Made by a program: the position numbers and the translations under genes. The notes below the pieces were generated by a model, which worked only from the letters and a program-made list of their open reading frames with translations, searched no databases and was not told where the DNA came from. From NCBI GenBank assembly GCA_050290245.1, contig JBNKHH010000003.1, forward strand, positions 1-43,468: a stretch of 43,468 nt of DNA, given 5' to 3'. The stretch is from JBNKHH01 sp050290245. Its GTDB lineage: Bacteria; Pseudomonadota; Alphaproteobacteria; Rhodobacterales; Rhodobacteraceae. This document shows, piece by piece, positions 32,861-41,158 of the stretch (position 1 is its first letter; every line of letters starts with the position of its first letter).

Positions 32861-32900
32861 GAGGCAAAGCTATGCTGCACCGGCTCCGAGAACAATGCCC

Positions 32901-33167
32901 TCAGTCGGCGATGACCCCCATGACAAAGGCAACGACTTTCGCCTCGGGCATTTCGCAAGGTTTCAGCAACGCGATGCCCCCCGTCAGCCGATACAGGTTG
33001 AAACTGATGTAATCGTTGCCGCCCAACTCTTCGGCCTCAAGCTTTTGCGACCGGCCCGTGGCCATCACCGTCTTGGTAATGCGATAGCGCTTGCCTTCAT
33101 AGGTGCCGCCGTAGCCCCCTTCTGGCAAGGTATCAAAGGCCCGCACAAAAGCGGGATCTGCGCTCAC
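32901..33167 (-). CDS. 88-residue hypothetical protein
   Basis: A soluble 88-residue protein starting with an ATG overlapping the plsY stop by 4 bases. The middle reads TYEGKRYRITKTVMATGRSQ and ISFNLYRLTGGIALLKPCEM, with alternating hydrophobic residues typical of a small beta fold. No recognised domain, signal peptide or catalytic motif. Translational coupling to plsY suggests it is a real gene and may be linked to membrane lipid synthesis. Confidence 0.7.
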   Translation of the reverse strand: MSADPAFVRAFDTLPEGGYGGTYEGKRYRITKTVMATGRSQKLEAEELGGNDYISFNLYRLTGGIALLKPCEMPEAKVVAFVMGVIAD

Positions 33168-33775
33168 GGCTTGCTCCGCCCAACCATCGGCTCGGTGCCA
33201 TCCCGCAAACGCGAGATATTCGCGCGGTGCCGCCAGACCAGGATTAGGCCCAGGACGATCAACAAGACGAGCAGGTGACCGAACCCGATGATCGTCGCGA
33301 CCGGGGGCGTGATGAATGCCGCCATCAGCGCGGCCAGCGAGGAATAGCGGAACACGAAAAAGGTGAACAGCCAGGCCGCCAGGGCCATCAGTGCAACCAT
33401 CGGAGACAGGGCAAGGATCGCGCCAAATATCGTCGCGACGCCCTTGCCGCCCTTGAACTTCAGGAACACCGAATAACAGTGACCCAGAACTGATCCCAGG
33501 GCGGCGACCTGTCCCGCATCATCTCCAATGAAAGCCAGCGCGATCAGGGTGGCAATCGTCCCCTTGGCGGCATCCAGCAGAACAGTCAGAAGCGCCGCTG
33601 TCTTGGACCCGGTTCGCAACACGTTGGTTGCCCCGATACTCCTCGACCCAATCCCCCTGGGATCGGGCAAGTTGAACGCACGCGCGACGACCAGTCCAAA
33701 TGGAATTGAACCAAGCAGATAGGCCAACAGACCAACCGCGAAAAGTACACCGAACGGCGTGTCGATAACTGGCAT
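33164..33775 (-). CDS. plsY: acyl-phosphate:glycerol-3-phosphate acyltransferase PlsY
   Basis: A 203-residue inner-membrane enzyme with about five helices that makes lysophosphatidic acid from acyl-phosphate, the first step of phospholipid synthesis. The three family motifs are GSIPFGLVVAR, GSRSIGATNVLR and LKFKGGKGVATIFG. It sits downstream of the dihydroorotase-like gene by 66 bases and overlaps the small hypothetical gene downstream. Confidence 0.95.
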   Translation of the reverse strand: MPVIDTPFGVLFAVGLLAYLLGSIPFGLVVARAFNLPDPRGIGSRSIGATNVLRTGSKTAALLTVLLDAAKGTIATLIALAFIGDDAGQVAALGSVLGHCYSVFLKFKGGKGVATIFGAILALSPMVALMALAAWLFTFFVFRYSSLAALMAAFITPPVATIIGFGHLLVLLIVLGLILVWRHRANISRLRDGTEPMVGRSKP

Positions 33776-33841
33776 GAGCCCCTCTCCCGTTGCCGCACAA
33801 TACGTCGAGGCTTCAGTTTTTCAAGGATATTGGAGCTGCGC

Positions 33842-35110
33842 TCACTCGCCGCCGAAAATCCGTTTCCCGGCGACCCATGTTCCCAGGACCTTGCCCTGCA
33901 TACGCGCCTCGTCAAAGGGAGTATTCTTGGATTTCGACAACAATTCGAACCGGTTAAGAACGAAGGGCGCATCCGGGTCGAACAGGATCAGGTCCGCAGG
34001 CGCGCCCGCCGACAACCGCCCGGCCTCCAGGCCCAGGCGACGCGCCGGTGCGAGCGACAACGCGCGCCACAGTGTTGGCAAATCCATGTGCCCCGCATGC
34101 ACCAGCCGCATCGCGGCCGGAAGCAGGGTCTCAAGGCCGATGGCACCCGATGCGGCCTCTTCGAACGGCAGCCGCTTTGATTCCTCGTCCTGCGGCGTAT
34201 GCATTGACGAGATCACCTCGATCAACCCGTTCGCGACTGCCTCGACTGCAGCCAGCCGATCATCCTCGGACCTCAGCGGCGGTTTCACCTTGAAAAAGGT
34301 CCGATAGTCGCCGACATCCAGTTCGTTCAACGTCAGGTGGTGGATCGAAATCCCCGCCGTGACGTCCAGCCCGGCCTCCCTGGCGCGGCTCAACCGGCGC
34401 AAGGAGTGCGCCGTAGTCACCTGGTCGGCGTGGTATCGGGCGCCCGTCATCTCGACCAAGGCAATATCGCGGTCCAGCCCCATGCGCTCTGCCATGGGCG
34501 AGACCGCCGGAAGGCCCTTCAGAGCAGCGAACTTTCCGCTGGTCGCTGCTGCGCCCTCCGACAGGATCGGCTCTTGCGGATGGCAAATGACCAGGGCACC
34601 CAGCGAGGCGGCATAGGTCAGGCAGCGTGAAAACACCTTGGTATTGGTCACCACACGATCACAATCGGTAAAGGCCACCGCTCCCGCGTCCAGCAGGAAC
34701 CCGATCTCGGCCATCTCCTGGCCCTCGCGCCCTCGCGTCAGTGCCGCCATCGGCAGGACGTTGACAGGAGCCGCCTCGTTCGCGCGCCGGCGCACAAACT
34801 CAAGAACCTCGGGTGTATCGATCGCGGGCGAAGTATCGGGCCGCGTGACGATGGTTGTCACACCCCCGGCAGCGGCTGCCAGTCCCGCCGAGCGGAAACT
34901 TTCCTTGTGGCGTTCGCCCGGCTCGCTGACCTTGACACCGATATCGACAATCCCAGGCGCGAGGCACCGGCCGCCGCAATCGACGACCTCTGCTCCGTCC
35001 AACCCCTGCGCAGCGGCAATCACCCCATCGAGCACAGCCAGTTCGCCCATTTCGTCTGCTCCCGTCTCCGGGTCGATCAGTCGGGCGTTTTTGAACAAGA
35101 TCGCAGTCAT
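33842..35110 (-). CDS. pyrC: dihydroorotase-like protein, catalytically degenerate (PyrX/PyrC' type)
   Basis: A 422-residue amidohydrolase-fold protein that would be called dihydroorotase, but key metal ligands are missing. Where active enzymes have a DxHxH motif, this reads DIGVK (residues 56-60). The late loop that should be TDHAPH reads SSMHTPQ, so the catalytic Asp is Met303. His177 and His227 are kept. The same loss defines the inactive DHOase partner (PyrX or PyrC') that helps assemble aspartate carbamoyltransferase in Pseudomonas and relatives. Its place in the pyrB series (pyrB - hypothetical - this gene) supports that role. An active PyrC should be encoded elsewhere. Confidence 0.92.
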   Translation of the reverse strand: MTAILFKNARLIDPETGADEMGELAVLDGVIAAAQGLDGAEVVDCGGRCLAPGIVDIGVKVSEPGERHKESFRSAGLAAAAGGVTTIVTRPDTSPAIDTPEVLEFVRRRANEAAPVNVLPMAALTRGREGQEMAEIGFLLDAGAVAFTDCDRVVTNTKVFSRCLTYAASLGALVICHPQEPILSEGAAATSGKFAALKGLPAVSPMAERMGLDRDIALVEMTGARYHADQVTTAHSLRRLSRAREAGLDVTAGISIHHLTLNELDVGDYRTFFKVKPPLRSEDDRLAAVEAVANGLIEVISSMHTPQDEESKRLPFEEAASGAIGLETLLPAAMRLVHAGHMDLPTLWRALSLAPARRLGLEAGRLSAGAPADLILFDPDAPFVLNRFELLSKSKNTPFDEARMQGKVLGTWVAGKRIFGGE

Positions 35111-35123
35111 GGCTCCTCAGGTG

Positions 35124-35660
35124 TCAGAAGACGGTCAAAAGTACAAGAGCCGCCGCAATAATCAGGGCGCCGAGCGCGATGACCCACGATCCCCTGCGGT
35201 GCTTCAAAGGCATGACATCGCTGCCACTTTTCGGCGACAAAAGACCCTCGCTGGACGTGCTCGGCGCCATCGCCTGAGGCGGCGCCGGACGCGGTTCACG
35301 AAAGGCGCCGATGAACCGCACGCCGGGCTTCGGATCCAGGTGTTGCGCCGCACCCCCAAAAGCAGATGTCGGCACAAGGACGATCAATCCGTTCAGCGCA
35401 TCCAGCGCGGCTGCCTTGCCTGCCAGGTCGGCCTCGGGGATTCCATAGCCCTCTGCCAGATAGGCGCTCAGCCCAAGACCCGCGATGACCTTGGCCGGGA
35501 AAACTTCGATTTTATCCGCGATCAGATCAAGATCGTGACCCAGAACCTTGTGGACGTTCTTGGCCGTGATCGCGGCATCGCCCTCGGGCTCAAGATCCGT
35601 GGTGAACACCCGAACGACGCCGAACTCGCTGGCAGCCACTTGAAACGGATCACCTGACAT
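35124..35660 (-). CDS. membrane-anchored hypothetical between pyrB and the PyrX gene
   Basis: A 178-residue protein with a globular N-terminal part (about 1-120, with GVVRVFTTDLEPEG, NVHKVLGHDLDL and KVIAGLGLSAYLAEGYGIPE), a proline-rich linker, and one C-terminal hydrophobic segment (WVIALGALIIAAALVLL) ending the protein. It looks like a tail-anchored membrane protein facing the cytoplasm. The ATG at 35660 is preferred over one six bases upstream because its GGGAGG lies seven bases away. It is 13 bases ahead of the PyrX-type gene and 95 bases after pyrB, so likely co-transcribed. No recognised family. Confidence 0.8.
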   Translation of the reverse strand: MSGDPFQVAASEFGVVRVFTTDLEPEGDAAITAKNVHKVLGHDLDLIADKIEVFPAKVIAGLGLSAYLAEGYGIPEADLAGKAAALDALNGLIVLVPTSAFGGAAQHLDPKPGVRFIGAFREPRPAPPQAMAPSTSSEGLLSPKSGSDVMPLKHRRGSWVIALGALIIAAALVLLTVF

Positions 35661-35755
35661 GCTCATACCTCCCGTGCCTCAGCCGCTCGACCAAAGCACC
35701 TTTCGGCAAAAGCGTCTCACCGGGACCAGAGGTATCTGCCCGGCGACCAGCCATA

Positions 35756-36712
35756 TCAGACCATGACACCCTGCTCGGCCCGCGCCGCGCGCAGATTGCG
35801 CGCCAAGAGATCCATGGCGGCCATCCTCACCGCGACCCCCATTTCGACCTGATCCTGGATGACCGAGCGGTTGATGTCATCGGCAATCGTGCTGTCGATC
35901 TCGACGCCACGGTTCATCGGCCCGGGATGCATGACGATGGCGTCATCCTTTGCATGGGCCAGCTTCTCGGCATCCAGACCGAACCGATGGTAATACTCGC
36001 GCTCCGACGGGATGAACGCCCCGTCCATTCGCTCCTTTTGAAGCCGAAGCATCATAACCACATCGGCGTCCTTCAGGCCCTCTGCCATGTCATGGCACAC
36101 TTCGACGCCCCAATCGGCCGCACCCGATGGCATCAATGTCGGCGGCCCGACGAGGCGCACCCGGTTCTCCATTTTGCCCAGAAGCCAGATGTTCGACCGC
36201 GCCACACGGCTATGCGCGATGTCGCCACAAATCGCCACGGTCAGCCGATGCAGCCGCCCTTTCGCGCGCCTGATCGTCAGCGCATCCAGCAAACCCTGTG
36301 TCGGATGTTCGTGCCGCCCGTCGCCCGCGTTCAAGACAGCGCTATTCACCTTTTCAGCCAGCAAGGCCACGGCGCCCGAATTCCGATGCCGTACCACCAG
36401 CAAGTCGGGATGCATCGCATTCAGCGTCAACGCCGTGTCGATCAGCGTCTCGCCCTTCTTCAGCGACGACGCCTGCATGTTCATATTCATCACGTCGGCA
36501 CCCAGCCGCTTGCCGGCCAGCTCGAAACTGGACTGCGTCCGCGTCGAGGCCTCGAAGAACATGTTGATCTGCGTCAGACCTTTCAGCGCCGTGTCATGTT
36601 TCAAATCCTGCCGATTCAATTCGACATAGCGATCAGCAAGGTCGAGAACCGTCGTAATTTCATCGGGGGCCAGGTGTTCGATTCCCAGCAAGTGGCGCGC
36701 GCGAAAACTCAT
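35756..36712 (-). CDS. pyrB: aspartate carbamoyltransferase catalytic subunit
   Basis: A 318-residue enzyme that joins carbamoyl phosphate and aspartate, the committed step of pyrimidine synthesis. Carbamoyl-phosphate contacts are in FEASTRTQSSFELA and GRHEHPTQGLLD; aspartate binding is near RLQKERMDG and MHPGPMNRGVEI. Length and motifs are normal. No pyrI regulatory gene is present; the class pairing with a PyrX-type protein downstream is expected. It is the first gene of the minus-strand series and starts 24 bases from a region with no obvious promoter boxes. No attenuator or leader peptide is apparent. Confidence 0.97.
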   Translation of the reverse strand: MSFRARHLLGIEHLAPDEITTVLDLADRYVELNRQDLKHDTALKGLTQINMFFEASTRTQSSFELAGKRLGADVMNMNMQASSLKKGETLIDTALTLNAMHPDLLVVRHRNSGAVALLAEKVNSAVLNAGDGRHEHPTQGLLDALTIRRAKGRLHRLTVAICGDIAHSRVARSNIWLLGKMENRVRLVGPPTLMPSGAADWGVEVCHDMAEGLKDADVVMMLRLQKERMDGAFIPSEREYYHRFGLDAEKLAHAKDDAIVMHPGPMNRGVEIDSTIADDINRSVIQDQVEMGVAVRMAAMDLLARNLRAARAEQGVMV

Positions 36713-37007
36713 GACCGCTGTATAGGACCAAGTTTCGCCCCGGGAAAGTCCTCAATAGCGTGAGCCGGGGACCGCCTCCGGCGGGTGTATTTGAGAAGGT
36801 CATGGACAAGGCAAAGATCAACAACACGTCCCGCGAAGGTCTCGCGCATCGACGAAACGCCACAGACCATGCCCCTGTTTAACAGCTGTCATGCCGACAT
36901 CGCCCGCCTGCCCCGCGCGGTCTACCTCGGATCTCCCAAGTTCGGCGCCAGAATCGCCCGTTTCATCCCCGGCACTCGAAACGGCAAATATTTTTGAGAT
37001 TTCAGTC
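36713..37007. other. non-coding gap upstream of pyrB
   Basis: I see no intact gene between the pyrB start and the DCC remnant. The segment holds the pyrB promoter, a short dyad (36772-36784) and related repeat sequence. The longest plus-strand open frame here (70 residues, 36785-36997) starts at a non-ATG codon, has no ribosome-binding site and resembles nothing I know. Confidence 0.5.
36772..36803 (+). repeat. GC-rich dyad with intergenic motif
   Basis: CCGCC-TCC-GGCGG (36772-36784) is a perfect stem followed by GTGTATTTGAGAAGG. In Rhodobacteraceae I recall a common intergenic element of this shape (a CCTCCGGCGGG stem then GTATTT and an A-rich tail); the other motif copies in this window resemble its second half. 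Identification is from memory. Confidence 0.5.
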
Positions 37008-37338
37008 ATGACAGAAATAACCGTAGCCAGCGACACGGCCCGATTTTGTTTTCGACGACCGTTGCGGGCTCTGCTCTGGCGGAGCGGGGCGCATGGACCG
37101 ATGGGACAGATATGATCGGTTCCAAATCGTCCCCTTGAGTTCGGATGCAGGCCGACAGATTTTGACGGATCATGGTCTCGGTCCCGATGACCCGATCTCC
37201 TGGATTGACCCGGTAGACCGCACTCAGATCACGGCCTTCATCGTCGGTTTCGGCTGCATCGCCGCCCCACTCTGGGGAGCCATCTTCGCCGCGATTTATG
37301 CCTGCTTCAGTAGGAGTACTCGGCAAACACCCGGGTGA
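37008..37338 (+). pseudogene. frameshifted DCC-type (DUF393) thiol-disulfide oxidoreductase remnant
   Basis: An ATG at 37008 begins MTEITVASDTARF, then a run of four T (37044-37047) breaks the frame. Deleting one T would continue directly into VFDDRCGLCSGGAG, the DxxCxxC motif of the DCC family, then DRYDRFQIVPLSSDAGRQIL and HGLGPDDPISW as in normal members. The remaining C-terminal part (about 40 residues) is divergent and runs into the 3' end of gshA on the other strand, so it is also eroded. The DCC part alone has no in-frame start upstream of the motif. A sequencing error in the T-run is possible, but the poor tail favours real decay. Confidence 0.65.
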
Positions 37339-38677
37339 CGTCGCCGTCCCAGTCGGTGTTGTACCGCCGGATCAGCTCGTCCGCAGGGGTCTCGCCCGTT
37401 TCCAGCGATTCCTTCAGCGCATTCAGGAAATGCGTCTCGTCCGGCAACAGCCCTCCGGCCCCTGGCCGCGCCCGCGCCTTCAAACCGGCCTCCGAGATCG
37501 CCACGGCCTCATTGGCCAGATCACGCATCGAAATCCCGTTTACCTCGGCCGCAAGCCCTTCGATTGAGGCCTGAACCCGCAGGGCATCCCGCGTCTCCGC
37601 GTCCCAGCCTTTGACCAGGTCCCAGGCCGCATCCAGTGCGCCCTGATCGTACATTATCCCGACCCAGAACGCGGGCAATGCACACAACCGACGCCACGGG
37701 CCACCATCGGCCCCTCGCATCTCGATAAACTTCTTCAGACGCGCCTCGGGGAAAATGGTCGTCAGATGGTCAGCCCAGTCACTCATCAGGGGTTTTTCGC
37801 CCGGAAGAGCGGGCAATTCACCCTTCAAAAAGTCCCGGAACGACTGCCCGAGGGCATCGATATACTTGCCGTCGCGATAGACGAAATACATCGGAACATC
37901 CAAGGCGTAGTCGACATAGGCCTCGAATCCGAACCCATCCTCGAACACAAAGGGCAACATCCCCGTGCGGTCCGCATCGAGGTCACGCCAGATCCGGCTG
38001 CGCCAGGACTTGTGGCCATTCAGCTTGCCCTCGAAAAACGGCGAGTTGGCAAACAGCGCCACGGCCACCGGCTGCAAGGCCAGCGCCACGCGCAACTTCT
38101 GCGCCATGTCCGCCTCCGAGCCGAAATCAAGGTTCACCTGAACAGTGCAGGTCCGCCGCATCATCGACGTGCCCATGGTGCCGACCTTTTGCATGTAGGC
38201 ATCCATCAGCTTGTAGCGCCCCTTGGGCATCAGGGGCATTTCCTCGTGAGTCCAGTGCGGCGCTGCCCCCAGACCGATGAACCGCACACCGATCTCGTCC
38301 GAGATCGACTTCACCTCGCGCAGGTGCTCGTTCACCTCGTCGCAAGTCTGGTGGATGGTCTCCAAAGGAGCGCCTGACAGCTCCAGCGCCCCACCCGGCT
38401 CAAGCGAGACATTCGCTCCGTCCTTGGTCAGCCCGATCAGGTGCCCGCTTTCCTCGACCGGCGACCAGCCATACCGATCCCGCAGACCCTCAAGCACGGC
38501 ACGGATCGACCGCTCGCCGTCATACGGCAAAGGCTTCAGCGTATCCTTGCAGTATCCGAACTTCTCGTGCTCGGTCCCGATCCGCCAATCCTCCTTGGGC
38601 CTGCAGCCCGAGGACAGGTACTCGACCAGTTGCGCATAACTTTCGATTGGCGCGCCGCCAGACTGGGGAATGGACAT
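37307..38677 (-). CDS. gshA: glutamate-cysteine ligase (GCS2 plant/alphaproteobacterial type)
   Basis: A 456-residue ligase that joins glutamate and cysteine, the first and rate-limiting step of glutathione synthesis. Motifs: WRIGTEHEKFGYC, SLEPGGALELSGAPLETIHQTC and MPKGRYKLMDAYM, then FGSEADMAQKLRVALALQP and IEMRGADGGPWRRLCALPAFWVG, all of the GCS2 group found in plants and alphaproteobacteria. This type forms a redox-sensitive dimer in plants; whether regulated here cannot be seen. The ATG at 38677 has only a weak ribosome-binding site. Its stop lies inside the decayed DCC gene on the other strand. Confidence 0.95.
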   Translation of the reverse strand: MSIPQSGGAPIESYAQLVEYLSSGCRPKEDWRIGTEHEKFGYCKDTLKPLPYDGERSIRAVLEGLRDRYGWSPVEESGHLIGLTKDGANVSLEPGGALELSGAPLETIHQTCDEVNEHLREVKSISDEIGVRFIGLGAAPHWTHEEMPLMPKGRYKLMDAYMQKVGTMGTSMMRRTCTVQVNLDFGSEADMAQKLRVALALQPVAVALFANSPFFEGKLNGHKSWRSRIWRDLDADRTGMLPFVFEDGFGFEAYVDYALDVPMYFVYRDGKYIDALGQSFRDFLKGELPALPGEKPLMSDWADHLTTIFPEARLKKFIEMRGADGGPWRRLCALPAFWVGIMYDQGALDAAWDLVKGWDAETRDALRVQASIEGLAAEVNGISMRDLANEAVAISEAGLKARARPGAGGLLPDETHFLNALKESLETGETPADELIRRYNTDWDGDVTRVFAEYSY

Positions 38678-38737
38678 GTGAACGGATCGCTTTCTTGCTC
38701 GGTAGGATCTGAGGACTTGCGCGAAAGGCCACCGAAG

Positions 38738-39235
38738 TCAATGCAACTGGTTGTGCGGTTTCTGCCATACCACTGTGTATTCCTGATCGGACCGCTGCGA
38801 CGCCGCCACAAGATCCGCCCCGCCAAGGCCCGGCAAGGCCGTGAAGGCGTCGAACAGAACCTCGGCACCTTCGGCGGCCATCGGGATCAACAGGGCCTGC
38901 CCGCCGACGTCGCGCAACAGCCAGTTTCCACGCCCGTCGGTTGCCACTTCCCGCAGGTCGTCCACCGCCATGGCGCCACCGCCATAGGGACCGAAATAGG
39001 TGATTTGCCTTTCATCCACGTCGACCACGCCAACGCCGCCGCCGCTCTGACGGAACCGCGCGCGCTGGACCCCCGTCAGAACCAATGCCGCGCCCACGGC
39101 AACAATCCCCCCGCCGATCAGCGCGACCGCGCCAAACGAGGTCAGGACCCAATTCACCCCAAGCACGATGCACAAAAGGCCCAACAGAACCTCGCGCCAA
39201 CGCCAAAGCGCCTCCTTTGCCTCGGGTCGGATCAT
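38738..39235 (-). CDS. hypothetical membrane protein
   Basis: A 165-residue protein whose ATG at 39235 overlaps the GNAT stop by 4 bases. Two N-terminal hydrophobic segments (LLGLLCIVLGVNWVLTSF, then ALIGGGIVAVGAALVLTGV) anchor a C-terminal domain with ITYFGPYGGGAMAVDDLR and NWLLRDVGGQALLIP, which reads like a small beta-rich PH-like domain. No firm family. It follows the GNAT gene in the dapA-GNAT-hypothetical series. Confidence 0.75.
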   Translation of the reverse strand: MIRPEAKEALWRWREVLLGLLCIVLGVNWVLTSFGAVALIGGGIVAVGAALVLTGVQRARFRQSGGGVGVVDVDERQITYFGPYGGGAMAVDDLREVATDGRGNWLLRDVGGQALLIPMAAEGAEVLFDAFTALPGLGGADLVAASQRSDQEYTVVWQKPHNQLH

Positions 39236-40074
39236 GCGCCGATCACCCTCGGACGGTCCAGGATCGCCACGCGATACGATCCCTTGCGGCGAAAGCCGAT
39301 TGCCTCGTAGGCGCGCGAAGCCGCATCGTTGTTGGAAAACAGAACCGCAACCTCGGCCCCTTTCACCCGCGCCCGCGCCAGCAGACCGGCGGTCACAGCC
39401 CGCGCCCGCCCGGCGTTGCGCTTTCCTGGCGGCACATAGACACCGCCGACCTGCACCATGTTTGCAACCCGCGCGTTGATCGCCGCCATCGCAACCGGTT
39501 GGCCCTCTTCGATCAATATCTGAACGCCGCTCTGAAACGCCTCGATCCTCATTTGCGCGTCGCGCCGCGCCGCTTCCGCGTCCTGTGCCGCGCCGGTATC
39601 CAACAGGTATCCTTCCCACCAGCTGCGCAAAAGGTCTTCATCCTCCGGCGCGGGACCCCGCATCTCGACCGCCACCTGCGGCAGATGATCCAGATGGATG
39701 CGGTAAAGCGGCTCGACCGCGTTCATGTGCATGTGATCACAAACGCCCAGAGCCGCCAAGGCGGCCGAAACCTGACCGGCCTCCCCCGTCATCCCGGCGA
39801 CCTCCTGCCCCTGCAAGGCCGATGCATACGCCTGCCACTCCGCCGCGCTCGCTACCGGCGCCTGTGCCATCAGAAAACCGTTTCGCGCGCGCGCAAAAAC
39901 TCCGGAAATCCCCGAATTAGTCTCTGAAATCCAGTAATCTGTGGCATGGGGATGTTCGCCACCCCCGACACCGTGCTCCGCCAGGTTAGACCGCAGGAAC
40001 ATCGACGTTTCAGGATACTCGGACAGGAACGCCTCAAGCGCCGCTTCTTCTCCCTCGCGCGCTTTCCGGATCAT
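39232..40074 (-). CDS. GNAT-family N-acetyltransferase
   Basis: A 280-residue protein with a C-terminal GNAT acetyl-CoA fold; the CoA loop is near VPPGKRNAGRARAVTAGLLA, with NNDAASRAYEAIGFRRKG after it. The N-terminal half is a divergent GNAT-like domain (IRKAREGEEAALEAFLSEYP). The start at 40074 has GGGGAG nine bases ahead, unlike the upstream ATG at 40101. Substrate unknown. It lies 76 bases after dapA and is coupled to the membrane hypothetical. Confidence 0.88.
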   Translation of the reverse strand: MIRKAREGEEAALEAFLSEYPETSMFLRSNLAEHGVGGGEHPHATDYWISETNSGISGVFARARNGFLMAQAPVASAAEWQAYASALQGQEVAGMTGEAGQVSAALAALGVCDHMHMNAVEPLYRIHLDHLPQVAVEMRGPAPEDEDLLRSWWEGYLLDTGAAQDAEAARRDAQMRIEAFQSGVQILIEEGQPVAMAAINARVANMVQVGGVYVPPGKRNAGRARAVTAGLLARARVKGAEVAVLFSNNDAASRAYEAIGFRRKGSYRVAILDRPRVIGA

Positions 40075-40150
40075 TGCCCGCTCTCCCCGTAGGAAACTCA
40101 TCGCCGCTGAAGCGTCGCTGATGTTGGACGCCGATGCGTCCGCCGTCAGA

Positions 40151-41026
40151 TCAGTTCAGAAGGCCCGCATGCACCATGGCATCACGAATCCGGGCCTTGG
40201 TACCCTCCGTGACAGGCTCCATCGGCAGACGAATCTCTTCGCTGCACCGACCCAATAGGGCCAGCCCCGCCTTGGCACCCGCCAGACCCGGCTCGGCAAA
40301 TATCGCCAGGTGCAAGGGCATCAGCCGGTCGGTAATCTCGAGCGCGGTCTCAAAATCGCCCCGCGCCGTCGCCGCCTGCATATCGGCGCAAAGGGCTGGC
40401 GCCACGTTCGCCGTAACACTGATGCAGCCGCGTCCGCCGTGCGCGTTATAGCCAAGCGCCGTTGCGTCCTCGCCCGAGAGCTGGATCCAGTCCTTGCCGC
40501 AGGCCAGACGCTCTTTCGGCACCCGCGCCAGATCACCCGTGGCATCCTTGACACCCACAATCCGGGGCAACTTGGACAATCGCGCCATGGTCTCGACACT
40601 CATGTCCACGGCCGACCGGCCGGGGATGTTGTAAATGATGATCGGCAGGTTGGCGGCATCATGCATTGCCTTGAAATGCTTGTACAAACCTTCCTGCGTC
40701 GGCTTGTTGTAATAGGGCGTGACCACCAGCGCAGCATCGGCGCCGACCGATTCAGCGTGCTGGATGAAACGAATGCCTTCTGCCGTGTTGTTCGACCCGG
40801 CACCCGCAATCACCTTGACCCGGCCCTCCGCCGCCTTGACCACGGCCTCGACAACGGCCTCGTGCTCGTCATGGCTCAGCGTGGGCGACTCGCCGGTGGT
40901 GCCGACCGGCACGATTCCGGCCGAACCCGAATCGACATGCCACTCGACGAGGGATTTGAGCGCGTCGAAATCCACGGCCCCGTCTTTGAACGGGGTCACA
41001 AGAGCTGGAATGGATCCATGGAACAT
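40151..41026 (-). CDS. dapA: 4-hydroxy-tetrahydrodipicolinate synthase
   Basis: A 291-residue Schiff-base aldolase that condenses pyruvate with aspartate semialdehyde, the branch step to lysine and diaminopimelate. GTTGESPTLSHDEH binds pyruvate, YNIPGRSAVDM contains the catalytic tyrosine, and IVGVKDATGD the Schiff-base lysine. Length and motifs are standard. It is divergent from the lytic transglycosylase gene, both serving peptidoglycan turnover. Confidence 0.97.
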   Translation of the reverse strand: MFHGSIPALVTPFKDGAVDFDALKSLVEWHVDSGSAGIVPVGTTGESPTLSHDEHEAVVEAVVKAAEGRVKVIAGAGSNNTAEGIRFIQHAESVGADAALVVTPYYNKPTQEGLYKHFKAMHDAANLPIIIYNIPGRSAVDMSVETMARLSKLPRIVGVKDATGDLARVPKERLACGKDWIQLSGEDATALGYNAHGGRGCISVTANVAPALCADMQAATARGDFETALEITDRLMPLHLAIFAEPGLAGAKAGLALLGRCSEEIRLPMEPVTEGTKARIRDAMVHAGLLN

Positions 41027-41158
41027 GACGCGCCTCCTTGAGTTTCATAGCCACACATCGCGGCGCGCGGACCCTATAGTGCGTCAGAGCAATTGCCAAG
41101 ACGCGCCTGACATGCTTTGCTGGGGTCGCTGAGGGGCAAGGACGGACGGAATGCTGCC
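41027..41158. promoter_or_regulatory. divergent promoter region, dapA / transglycosylase
   Basis: This 132-bp gap separates divergent start codons and should hold both promoters. A GGAGGCG ribosome-binding site for dapA lies at the left edge on the minus strand. I see no clear operator or dyad. Confidence 0.35.

Noticed and set aside
36785..36997. Open frame of 70 codons upstream of the DCC remnant
   Set aside because: Non-ATG start, no ribosome-binding site, no similarity, and it begins inside a repeat element.
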